A stretch of DNA of 64,000 nucleotides, from contig JAMKCF010000022.1 of assembly GCA_023634235.1 (NCBI GenBank), positions 6,626,541 to 6,690,540 on the forward strand, given 5' to 3'. Below, in pieces: positions 32,901 to 44,900 of this stretch. Positions within the stretch are counted from its first letter, which is position 1. The number at the start of each line of letters is the position of its first letter. The stretch comes from Pisaster brevispinus (lineage: Eukaryota > Echinodermata > Asteroidea > Forcipulatida > Asteriidae). Below the pieces are notes generated by a model that searched no databases, was not told the DNA's origin, and saw only the letters and a list, made by a program, of their open reading frames with translations. A program made the position numbers and the translations under genes.

Positions 32901-35900
32901 TCTGTGTATTTTCATCTCCATCATCTATTTCCACTTGACTGCTTTTGTTACATCAGTATACATGTACCTGTTTATGTTTGTAGTCTTGTCATTTAGCCTT
33001 CGAGAAAGACTCTGCTAGGGTCGAAACGTCAGGCCACTAACTATTTTTTTGCATTTATACCATAGGTCCTTTTGGTTGGTAAGCAGTTTGCAACAGCTAA
33101 TACTATTTTTCATTATTTATATTCGTTACAGACATTATTCATGTAAAGAATCCTGGGATGAGTGATAGCAAAATTGATTCGAAAGATTACAATCTATTGC
33201 CATTGTTTTAACAATGTTGCATTCATACAAGTACATGTAGTTGTTTGATGGTTTCCACATGCCGTCAAACCATACTTGCCTTTCACTTGTTATGCTTCTT
33301 ACTATTGCTTTTTATGCACTTTACTTACATTGTACATGCAGGCTTTTGGCAAGTGACTGTACGTACGTATCTGCTCAGTAAACTAAGAAAAGCAAGGAAC
33401 ATAATTTGTTTATATAATAGTCATGTCTGGTTGCTGATAATGCCAATGAGCTTCATTCTATGTACATGTACATGTAGAATCATTAAGTTCATTCTCATGG
33501 ATTTCAGTCGTTTTAATTCACAGGATTGTGAGCTATGCTTTCTCCTGCAATCTGTTCTTGCCTCTATGTTAAAGCACAGGCACATTAAACATTAAGTCGT
33601 TAATTCCTTGTACCAAGCAGGGTAGGATTATCTACTGTATGTAGAAATTCTTAGACCTTATGCCTTGTGAATAATTTCATTTTGTGACAATTTAGTTTAG
33701 GTTAAATGTACAGGATAAAGTTAACCTTTGAATGATTTGCTCAGCAGTTTTGTTTTGCTTTACCAAATAGAAACTTTGAGGTTGGAAACGTACATTGTAC
33801 ATTTAGACAGATCAACTTAAATTACACAATATAGTTTTTGTGGGTAGTAAACGTTTGTTATGAGGAAAGATGTACGTACAGAAGTTTGCTGAACTGTACT
33901 GTTGTCTCGAACAACTAAAATGTTAACAAAGTGATCAAGAGACCTGGACCTTTCTAGGCTGGATAGTTCTTACAGGTCTTGAGAAAGGTTGACTGATGAA
34001 ATCACCAGGCCTGGAATTCTTTGAGAGGGCAAAGTTATTTTTATTTTGCAAAGGGCACTTCCACTGGAAAATCTTAAAGTCTATGGGAAAACTTTTGAAG
34101 GGCAACAGAAACCGTAACCTCTGTGTAATTCCAGGCCTGAATCACTCCAACCTGGCCTCCAAAATTACCTTGAAGGGGAGACCTAGATCTCTGTGATGCT
34201 CAGCTCATTTTCCCGAGAGTGGTTACTCAGAGATTGAATGGTTACTCAGATTAATCAAATCCAACTTGCGAGGAGTAGCCTTGCTGAGGAGACCCAGTCT
34301 TTCTGATTAGTAGCTAATGCCTACTAAATTGACTAGCTGATCAGATCGCTTTGATCTGACCTTCAGGAGCACCATTAAGAGTAATCATTCTCTCAGACCC
34401 TAATACCTGTCAGGGTTGGCTGCTAATCAGGTGATTCTGATCTGGCTATAAAGACTTCCTAGATGGGAGGAGTTGTACCGTTCTTAGGTCGGTGATGCTC
34501 TTTAGACTCTAGTTCTAATCTAGCTGATCAGAGCGCTTTGATGTGACCTTCAGGAGCACCATCAAGAGTGAATCATGCTCTCAGACCCTAATACCTGTCA
34601 GGGTTGGCTGCTAATCAGGTGATTCTGATCTGGCTATAAAGACTTCCTAGATGGAAGGAGTTGTACCATTTTTAGGTTGGTGATGCTCTTTAGATGTCAG
34701 TTGCTGGCTAATCATTTCGTTCTGATAATGTAATATTCAGGTTTAAGTCAAAAGGAAAACAGGATCATGCTGATCTGTATCCCATACTCCTATGAGTGGG
34801 CTGCTTACCAGTTGACTCTGATCTGTTCTTTAGGAGGACTTGGAAAAGGAGACTAGGATGTTAGGATCATGCAGATTTGTCCGTCTTGCTCCTCAGAGGG
34901 GGTTGCTTATCTTCTGACCTATAGGGTGTTCCAGAATAAGAGGCCTAGTTTTGAATACCTTCATCAAGAGCTTGTGAACAATCTGCAGAGAGCAGACCAA
35001 TAGCCCATATGCATCAACGTGCACGATCGGCATGCAAAGGATTCTGGGCGAAATCCCAGTCCAAGCAATGCGGTAGGCCAACACAACTATAAAACCTGGC
35101 ATAGTTACATGTAATTTACTGTACTGTACTGAGTTGACCAAGATGCAATGCAGTATTTTTTTAAGATTGCGCTTGTCCATATGGGCTTGGCAGAAGGTGG
35201 TCAAAGAAAAGCAATGGGGAAGGAAGTCAATGGGGTGGTGGGTGAGTGAAAGTTTAGCTAAAATTGTAACTCCTCTGTTGTCTAGGAAGGGTTTCAGACA
35301 GGACACAAATACTCAACACTGGTGGAGGCTACAAAACATCTGTGTTTGTTTTTACAACTTGTCCTGAGCATTTCGAGAGAGGTCATACTCATGCACATCT
35401 CATGAGAGAGAATTGTTAACATAGTGTTCAGTGTTACCTTAAACCTGATCTGTTTGTATTCCCATCTGGGACAGGGCTACATACATGTACATCCTGCTTA
35501 CAAATGGTCATCATTCCAGCTAGTATCTGTAGCATCATCATCAGATATGTTCATATTCTTGGCTGATCAAGCCTCGTATTCTCAAGCTGAAACTCTTTCC
35601 AGTAACCACCCGTATAAAGCAGCTTGCAAGTGGCCCTATCTGTATGAAGGTTAAGAATTTCAGTCAATTTGCATCAAGCACATATAGTTTCTGTGTCCTT
35701 GTTGTGTAGTGAGATACAGTGTCTAGACAGTCCGATCTACAGACTCATTCATCAAAGATGAAGAGATGCTACAAAAAAATGTATATTACAGTGGGATAAC
35801 CTAATTCTTCATGGACAAAAGAATGCATGACAATGAAGATGGCTGGTTGAAGTACAGACATGAGAGTGCTATCTTTCATGACAATTTCCTAAGCTGCTCC

Positions 35901-38900
35901 TTATTGAATTAAAACTGTAAAAGGTTTTATGTCAACCCACATGTCGGTTACTGCTCATTGACCCTCCATTCCATCAAGACCATGAGTGAGGCTCCCTGCT
36001 GAGAGAAGGAAAGTGCAGAAAGGAATTGTTTAGTTCCATAGTAGCTGGAGTGCCGCACGAATGGACTGGATCTTCACATAGGTCTGTGGCAGTTATGAAG
36101 TACATGTAGCTCATTCTTTGTGGCAGTTTCAGATTTGCTGATTCAGCATTCTCCCCTAACAGTGGTCCGCTGGCCAATTGTTAGTTAAAACACCTGAGGA
36201 CCAGTCAAAATTCTCTCCAAGTGGTCCGGCTCGCTAGTTCAATGTAGAAAATCATCCCCAAAGCCTTATTTAATATGAACCATGGACCAGTGAAAAAGCT
36301 GGTGGGCAAGTGTTGGACAAGCTATCTAGTCCTGCTGGCCAGTCACTGAAGAAGTAAGGGCAAACCCTGTGATTGTTAATTGGTTGTCTGCCTCGCGGCC
36401 GGTTTGGTTAAGTTGGGAACCGGATCTGGGAGCCTCTACCTGGCCAACCCCCCCCCCCACCTCCGCTGCTCTGCTTTGATGCATTTAAGCCTGTTGTAAT
36501 ATATAAAGACCTGTCATTGGCAGTGTTTTTTAACAAATGGCCTTTGTGCTCAGGCTTGAGTGCTTATTTGTGTGTTATCTTGGTCGCCATTGGGACTGTG
36601 AGCTGTCAATTTACCTGGCTATAATTTCCAATTATCCTCTAACTGACAATTCTTTACGATTAATGATATGTTTCTCTGTTGGAGGTGTTTTAAATAAAAA
36701 TAAAAATTTTAAAATCTGTTGTTTCTCTCTCTTTTTCTTTGCAGCCCCCAGGTACTACATCACACGTCCGAGGTAATTATGACTCTTTCTATTTTTATTC
36801 AAGATTAAAGTATTAACTAACATGACAAGAAGGTTTTTACAAATTAATCTCTACTCTCTAACTTATCTTTTACTGCATTACTTTTTTCAGTTAAGATATG
36901 TTTTGTATATAATATTTTTAATTTACAAGCAGCAAAGTTGCAGTACTTTATTAAAAAATCCAAGTTTTTGACCACATCCTAATGGAGAGCAACTTCGGCT
37001 GTTGCTATGGCCCATGGCTGCAACAACAACATTGAAGAATATGACTTTTTAGCTTTCCTGCCATGTAGCCATAGCCAAAGCCAATAATACAGCCACTGGT
37101 CTTGTCGGCATTATGATCATCTTCCGACAGCCAGAGCCTTAAGTTGTTATTGGCAGTGGTAAAAAATGTCAGATTTTATTCTGACCTACATGTACATGTA
37201 TGCCTGTATAATGAAAAAATAAGCTGTTCATTTCTTCAGCTACAAAGAAATCCTGCTCATTGATCGACTTTTGTAGCACTGAGGATACTGTTCCCAATAG
37301 CTCCTTGTAATCTATAACTCCATGGGTTACCGAAAGGTGGAAATGCCATCATTTCAACATACCTCCTAAAACTTGGATCCAAGTTTTAGACCCGTTTGTC
37401 AGCTATGGTAGCTTCGGAGAAATTTGAGAAAACTTATTTTTTTTGCACATGTACATGTAGCTTATTACTCTTATCTTCAAGTCTACTGATTTGACAATTG
37501 AGAGCCGCATACTTCATAAAAAATTGCTTTTTCCCAAGTTTGTGATTCATTAGGATTTTTGCCTGATTTCGGGATTTTTCATTGACCTTCCCTTGCCTCT
37601 AGATTTTCTTGAAAGAGGCGAACAAGCCATCACAGAGCAAAACACTCAGCTCATGTAATGGTATTTATAATTATTATTTATAAATAAGCGCTGAATAACA
37701 GAACAAGAGTAGAAAAATAAATAGGATGTTGTGAATAAGAAGTGTTTAAGACTCTTCCTGAAGAAAGTGAAACAAGTTCCTGAAGCTGATGGGAATGATG
37801 TCCCAAGGTTTTGGACCAGTATTGAGAAGACCTATTGCAGAGGGATTCTTTTGAAGATCTGAGTCCCGTTGATACAAATTGAGAAGATCACACAAGTACT
37901 GAGGAGCGATGCCATGGATGCACTTGTAGCATCAAGAAGACTTTAAATGAAATATGCTGCTGGATGGGTAACCAGTGAAGATTTGTGATGAGAGAAGTGG
38001 CATTGACAGAGTAACGGAATGCAAAAATGAGTGGAGCAGCATGGTTTTGGAGTTTTTGAAGTCTGTTTTTCACCTTGGGTTATTCCATATAGAGGAGAGT
38101 TGCAGTAGTCAAGCCAGGATGTTATGGATGTAAATATGATGACATGCATTGTGGTCAATGAATTTACAAATGCGCCCGAATTTACATAGGTGGAAGTTTA
38201 CTGATCTGCAGATGGAAGAGACATGCTTAGCCATAGAGAAAGACTACTCGAATGAAAAACCCAGGTTGCTGTTAAGTGCGAGAGGCTGAAAAGCTTTGTT
38301 ATGATCAAACCTGAAGATTTCTATTAGTGATGTACACATGTACATGTAAATAGTACATAAACCTCTGTTACACAGAATCCTAGTTCTGTAGGGAGCTTCA
38401 TCCCTAGACCAAGAGGACGCTGTGATACATTTTTCAGGATTTTTCATTGTCGTAGAATCTCACCCATGTTGTTCCCACAATCTAGTAAGCTCGGCTGCTA
38501 GAAAAAATTGATACAAACAAGCTTTTGAGTCTTTTTGAACCAACATGAAAAGCACATCTACCGAACAAAAAATGTTTGCTGAAAAGCTGTTTGTTTTTTC
38601 GTTCTAATACATCAACCACACTGATTCCAACAAGTGAATCAGACTATTGGGCTCGACAATTTCAAGCCACATACTTCAAAAAAAGGTTGTTTTTTCAGAA
38701 TCTAAGACAGCCAGGAAAAAAATTGAAGCAACAAATAAAGTATTTGAGTCTGTTTTAGTCTAGGTGAGCTGACATACAAAACTGTATTGACAAAAAAAAT
38801 ATATTTGCTGACAAAGCCGTCTGCCTTTTTCATTATTACACAAACCACATCGATATCAACAAGTTACTCAGACAATTGGACTCAACACTTTTGAGGCACA

Positions 38901-41900
38901 TACCAAAAGCCAGAAGAAAAGAAGATGCATACAAAAAAAGTACGTGAGATTATGTGAGCCAACATGCAAAATGAACGTACTGCACAAAGAATAATTGCTG
39001 AAAAAACGTCCACCTTTTTTTATTCTATTACACAAACCACACCAATTTCAACAAGTGATTCAGATAATTGGACTCAACAGTATTGAGGCACATACTTCGT
39101 AAAGAGGTTGCTTTTTTTCAGAATCTAAGAAACAGCCAGGAAAAAAAAGATGCATACAAAAATTACATGAAGCTACATGTGTATGGGAGCCAAGATGCAA
39201 AACACATGTACTGAGCAAAGAATATTTGCTAAAAGGCTGTTCGCCTTTTTCGTTCTAGTACACAAACTACACTGATTCAAATATGTGACTCAGAGTGTCG
39301 GACATTGGGTGGTCCGCTCACTGGATCCAAAAGTAAGTGTTGTACCTGTATGTACATGTGTGTGTACAATAAGAAAAGTTTGTACTCTCAGGTAATCACT
39401 GTGGTTCCCATGCCCAGAAGGCGATACTGGGAGGCTTTTTGCAGCTAGTTTAATTAGCAATTTGGTGCGCCCTGAGTGCCGATGATTCGCAGTGAGTTTT
39501 TACCTCATGTCTAAAGTTGTTCTATGATCTACTGTACATGTAACCTCCTGGAGCCATGCTTGGTCTAAGCACAGTCTAACTCCAGTCTAACTCCAGTCTA
39601 ACTCCAAGGAAGAGAGCAATTAACTCCATAGGAGCATACTGTACATGTATGATGCCTGATGACCTTTAACAAAATAGGATGTGTTGGTTTTGCTGTGCTA
39701 TTAGTTACAGTGGATTTTGCTACAGTTGGATAGGCATCAATACTCATTGATAGTTATGGTTCCAGCCGTCGATTTCACCAAACTCTTCCTAACTTAGGAT
39801 TAATCTTAGGACTTAGGACGAGTCCCAACCTTGCACTGTAACATGCAAACCTTAAGATTAATCCTAAGTTAGGACTAGTTACTCGTCCTAATTCGAGATA
39901 GGATTAATCCTAGTGTTTCGTGAAATCGGCTGCCGAATTCACAAAGATAGTCCTAACTTAGGACTAGTCCTAGGAGTAATTAAACAATTTAAGGCTAGTC
40001 CTAAGTTATGACGAGTGACTCGTCCTAACTCGAGATAAGACTAGTCTTAACTCTTTGTGAAATCCACCCCAGCTCCACCGAACATTGAAGCACATATACA
40101 GTCAACTCTCATTAATAGGAGGTCCGCTGGACTGGCTCGTTTGCTTCATACTATCCGAACCTCGTCTTAAACGCAGCGTACTATTACACGACATGTAAAC
40201 ACGTGTCATCACAGTGCATGCACTACACACAAGTATAGGCTAGAAAGGAGCGGTTTGCTTCCTAAAATCTTAGTACAGTTCTTATGAGTATCCTGTACAC
40301 AAAGATATCAATGATAAATGCATTTTTGTTGACTATGATCATAGAAATTTACTATTTTGTATAACTCAAGATAAAAATCATAGCAAAGTGATGTCAAACT
40401 TGCCGTTCATGTGACCATGATTTGACAGATTCGATACTGCGAAGTGCCTATGCTGAACGTTTGTTTTGCGCTGGTAGCCATCAGTGTGTAAGGGAAGCAG
40501 CAATTGGAGCATACATATGTAGGTTACCAGCGATATGTTTCTGGTATTCGAATCAGACAGAACTGCATGGCCGGTCCGATCCAATAAATAGTTTGGCAAC
40601 AAGAAATACGGGGTCAGTTTCTAGTCTTGGCATTTTGTGTCCTTGGGGTAAGACAGTAGTTTAAATTGCTCTGTCCTTCAAATGGACCGTAAAGGCATTG
40701 GTACCTTGTGTACTTTGGTACCTTGTGTACCTTGTTTTGTAATGCACTAGAAGAACCCATTACCCTTAATGGTTATGAATGGTGTCTGGTATGGTTGGCT
40801 GCATAGTGCACCGAATCACTTTGTAAATTCATAAATTAGACATGCACACAGGTTTACTGGCGAGTGGGAGTGGTGTGTGGGTGTGTGCTTACTACAAAAC
40901 GGGATAGTCCTTTGAAATGACAGACAGGCTTTTGCTGACAAATATAGAATTCTTGGGAAATTGGAGCAGAGGTCAAGGTCAGCCTTGCACTATAAATAGT
41001 GTGATTTTATTAATAGTGTGATTTGACAATTCTCCAAATTGAATTAAACAGAAAGTTCAAATCAGAAGTACACCTACCCTTGCTCTATGCACCTTTTATG
41101 TTAATTTTTATCTCTTTGAACGATGTACTCTGTGAAGAGAATTCTGTGGAAGAAGAGTAGAGTACACCGAGCCCAATCGTTGCGAACAAACCAACTGACC
41201 CTCTAAGTGCCAACACTTATTAAAAACAAGTTTTTTCCCATGGTTGTAATGCAAGTTTGACCAGGAAAAGATCATTCTTACAAATGATACATTTCAACTC
41301 TCCATGATTCTGCAGAAAGTTCCCTGAAATAAACCAACCTTTCCATGCTCTGATAAACAAATCTGAAAATCTCCCTGATTATGGAAACTTTTTCCCTATT
41401 ATGTTGAATGTAAAGTCTGAACATCTCCCTGATTGTTGGACAAAATCTCCCTGATTGTGAGACGCAAACGTTGGCAGCTCTGATAATTTCATGAACACCG
41501 CAACATAATAAACATCACAGTGAGCCGAAGCATTTGCCCATAGGAGACATCAGAGTGAAGGAGTCTCTCAGAATGCCTTTCACAAATGCCTTCACTGCAT
41601 TTTCAGTGTGGAGCCTGACAGCATAGAGCTGCCAGATAGCCACCAGGACTAATCTCACTCAAGGACACATCATATTCAGGGACAGTCTCAACATTAACCA
41701 CAACCAGCTTCAGGGATATGTCATACAGCAATCCCTGATGCCTTATGCAGCAAAAAGGGTTTAACATTTCCTGTTGACAGGAAAAGTCTGTGCATGCAGC
41801 GACTGCATGATATGGGTGACCTCGGGCTTTTGATTAGCTGCCACAGCATGAGGTGATTCTAGGCTCCGCCCACAGTCCTTATATGGAGCTCCGCTGAGTG

Positions 41901-44900
41901 ACACTTTCATGGCAGAGTGCCAAGGATTGAAGTATTTACTTGTGTGTAGGTCTGCAGCTTGGGCTTCGCTGTTGCAGTGGCTGCTTAAAACTCAAGCAGA
42001 CCTTTGAGTTACTACCAGGTCTTTATTGTGCATGAACTGTCAACAGTGTAGTCAAGCCACATTTCTGATGTAAAGGCTTTGGACAAAGTACAGTACTAAT
42101 GGTTTTTTAGGGTTGTGCGTTAAAAAAAATGCACTTGAATCTGGCCATCTGTGTTTATACACTCTCTGCAGTTTAGGAACTGTGATCCAACATGGCTGCT
42201 GGTACATGTCTCACATGTGGCAATTATTTATACAGGCCACATGGAGGCAATCAACTCTGCTGTACTCAAACCGAAAACTTCAGCTCCCCAAGCAGCCTGT
42301 TTAAATTTGCCTCTTTGAAAAGTGAAATAAGAGTATTTTTTTCTTCTGCTTTGAGATTGCTTGGCACTGGTTACCTCCTGCCTGTAAATTGCCTCAAATG
42401 ATATGACAAGGACATTAATCATCTATAGTTTTGTACATTCACTGATTGGCATTCCAAATTGAAAGCTTGTGCATAAGTGTTGTGAAAGATCTTCCTCGTA
42501 CAGAATAGCAAAGTGCTACTCAAAATGTTTCACTTGTTACTCATAAATCATCATTTTCTAATCAATATTAGCATTCTGATTGCACTAAAACTGTTCAGTC
42601 CAAATATTTTGCTATCGTTCCCTGCAGTGTACAGTAATTCCTGACAACATTGTCAAGCAAAAATTTAATTGGCATGGGAATGTAACATGTGGCTTTCTGA
42701 GGGGAAAGCTACTGATTCTGTAGCAGTTGTTACAATGTGATTTCCATTTGGACTTACGTACATGTAATTTTATATCAGAATTACAAGAGTAAATGATGCA
42801 TTAGAATGAATTTTCTTTATATTTACATGTATATATTTCTGGTTTATTATTACATTAGCAAATTGAAACAGGTGGTCCAAAGACCAAAATCACTTCAATG
42901 TACACATGGTTTAAAACAAAAATTTCATTAGAATATCGACTCTTTGTTGCTGGCAACCGGTTTAAAACCCTTCAGAAAAGTAGCTGTAAAATTAAAAATA
43001 AAGATCGTATGGCCTTACAAATTTCAGAATGGGTACGAGGACTCTTGAGGGTGCTACTGTGACCTTTTTTTTCTCTCTTTTTTGGGGGGTTCGCCAAAAA
43101 GGAGTAAACATATGAACAATTTATCACTAAAGTAAATGGTGCATGAAAGGATTAAAAGCGTTACAAACTACAAAGTGCAACAACACAAGAGTCGAGTGGC
43201 GATCAGCTATACACAGCAAATTGAAAAAGTTAATAGAAAACTAGACATATTGCATTTGTGCACAAATGCCGAGCTGTTTCGCCATAACTTTTTCAAAAAA
43301 TCATAAATCATATGATGACGTCATCATGACGTCATTTCAGAATTTACAAGAACTTGCCAATATCCAACAACCTACCAAGTTTCAACATGATCGCACTAAC
43401 ACTTAGGGAGATATATACAACATTAAAAAAGGCACCTTTAATGCCGCGTCACGTGACCCCCGATGACGTCATCGATCTGAAATTTCACACATATGATGGC
43501 TGCCTGACGATCAACATGTATGTAAATTTTGAAGTGATTACACAAAACTTCACCACACACATCTTCAAAAAGTCCATTTTGATCAGTTTTCAACCTGCCG
43601 CTAGAGGGCGCTCTTGTGTATTGTGACGTCATCGGTAATTTTTTTTAATTACCCACCCTTGCCAGACAATAACATCGTTGAAAGCAACTTCATAACTATT
43701 TCCACTTTTGAATAACGAGGCACTTCCTGTTTCGACCGGAAGTAGAGGTCATGTGAGGTCACGCACACTGAATAAAATGAAGACCTAATATATCCCTATA
43801 CAATCCCGCAAACAGAAACCTACGGTCTCTTGTGGCTGATTTGTTACAGATTTTCAAATATTTAAAATATAAACCTTTAAGATGACGTCACGTGACAGGT
43901 GATGACGTCATCATGACATCATTGTTTGAGGGGCATTATTGCACCAATGCCTTTCATCACTGAAAGTTTCATTGCAATTGCTCTTTAGGAACTAGGCAAA
44001 AACCCGCATAGAACGAACGTGTGTTATCTCAATGGCTTTTATTACTGAAACAGACAAATAAATAAAAAATAAAAAAAAATAATAATAATAATAATAATAA
44101 AAAAAACTTTAACGAAAACAAGAGCTGTTTCGCTGCGCTTTGCTGCGAAACAGCTAATTAAAAACGGAGAATGACCGTGACGGTCATTGTTACAAACACT
44201 CACTGGTCCCACATTGGCATTCAGGAACTTTGTTAAGAATTGTTGTACAATGTACTTGTCTGTATTGCAAATTGGAATGGTTAAGGAAGCTTTAAAAAAA
44301 TGCCTTGGATTTAATCATTCTATTACAATTTTTAAATCTATTTCTTCCAAGAAATAGGTTCCTCAGAGCATTATGCTTGGGCGAATTTACGTTATTACAT
44401 CAGAGGTTTTGATGAACAAATTTGAAAATCTCCCTGATTATGTAAACTTTTCCCCATTGTGCTGAATATATTCTCAGTATCTCCCTGATTGTTGTACAAA
44501 ATCTCCCGATTGCAAGATGCAAATGTTGGCAGCAGCTCTGTATTATATGTACTTTTATTTAATTTTATGCATTTACTTACATGTAACTGTAAACACTGAA
44601 AAGGAATTAACTTGTTTCTTGTCTTTAACGTAACACGCAGCTACTGTCTGCCATGCTCGCAATTTTGTGAGTCAAATTGCACGTAAAAACTATGTGGTAA
44701 ACTCGTAAGAGCAACGTCGCCTAAAATGTGCACTACACTGTAGAACACATGGGGACAACGACTCCCAAAATGGCACTGACTGATTATTGTGATGGTGACG
44801 TCAGGTGAATCGGGTCAGTAGGTAACCTTTTGCTGGTTCTCCACCGTGGTTGGCTGAAACATGGTCACATGGGGTTCATTTATATAGGCTAGTGGGTGAG

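Noticed and set aside
34893..35306. 137-codon minus-strand frame
   Set aside because: No recognisable domain, no repeat family match and no splice signals. Length alone is not enough in 64 kb.
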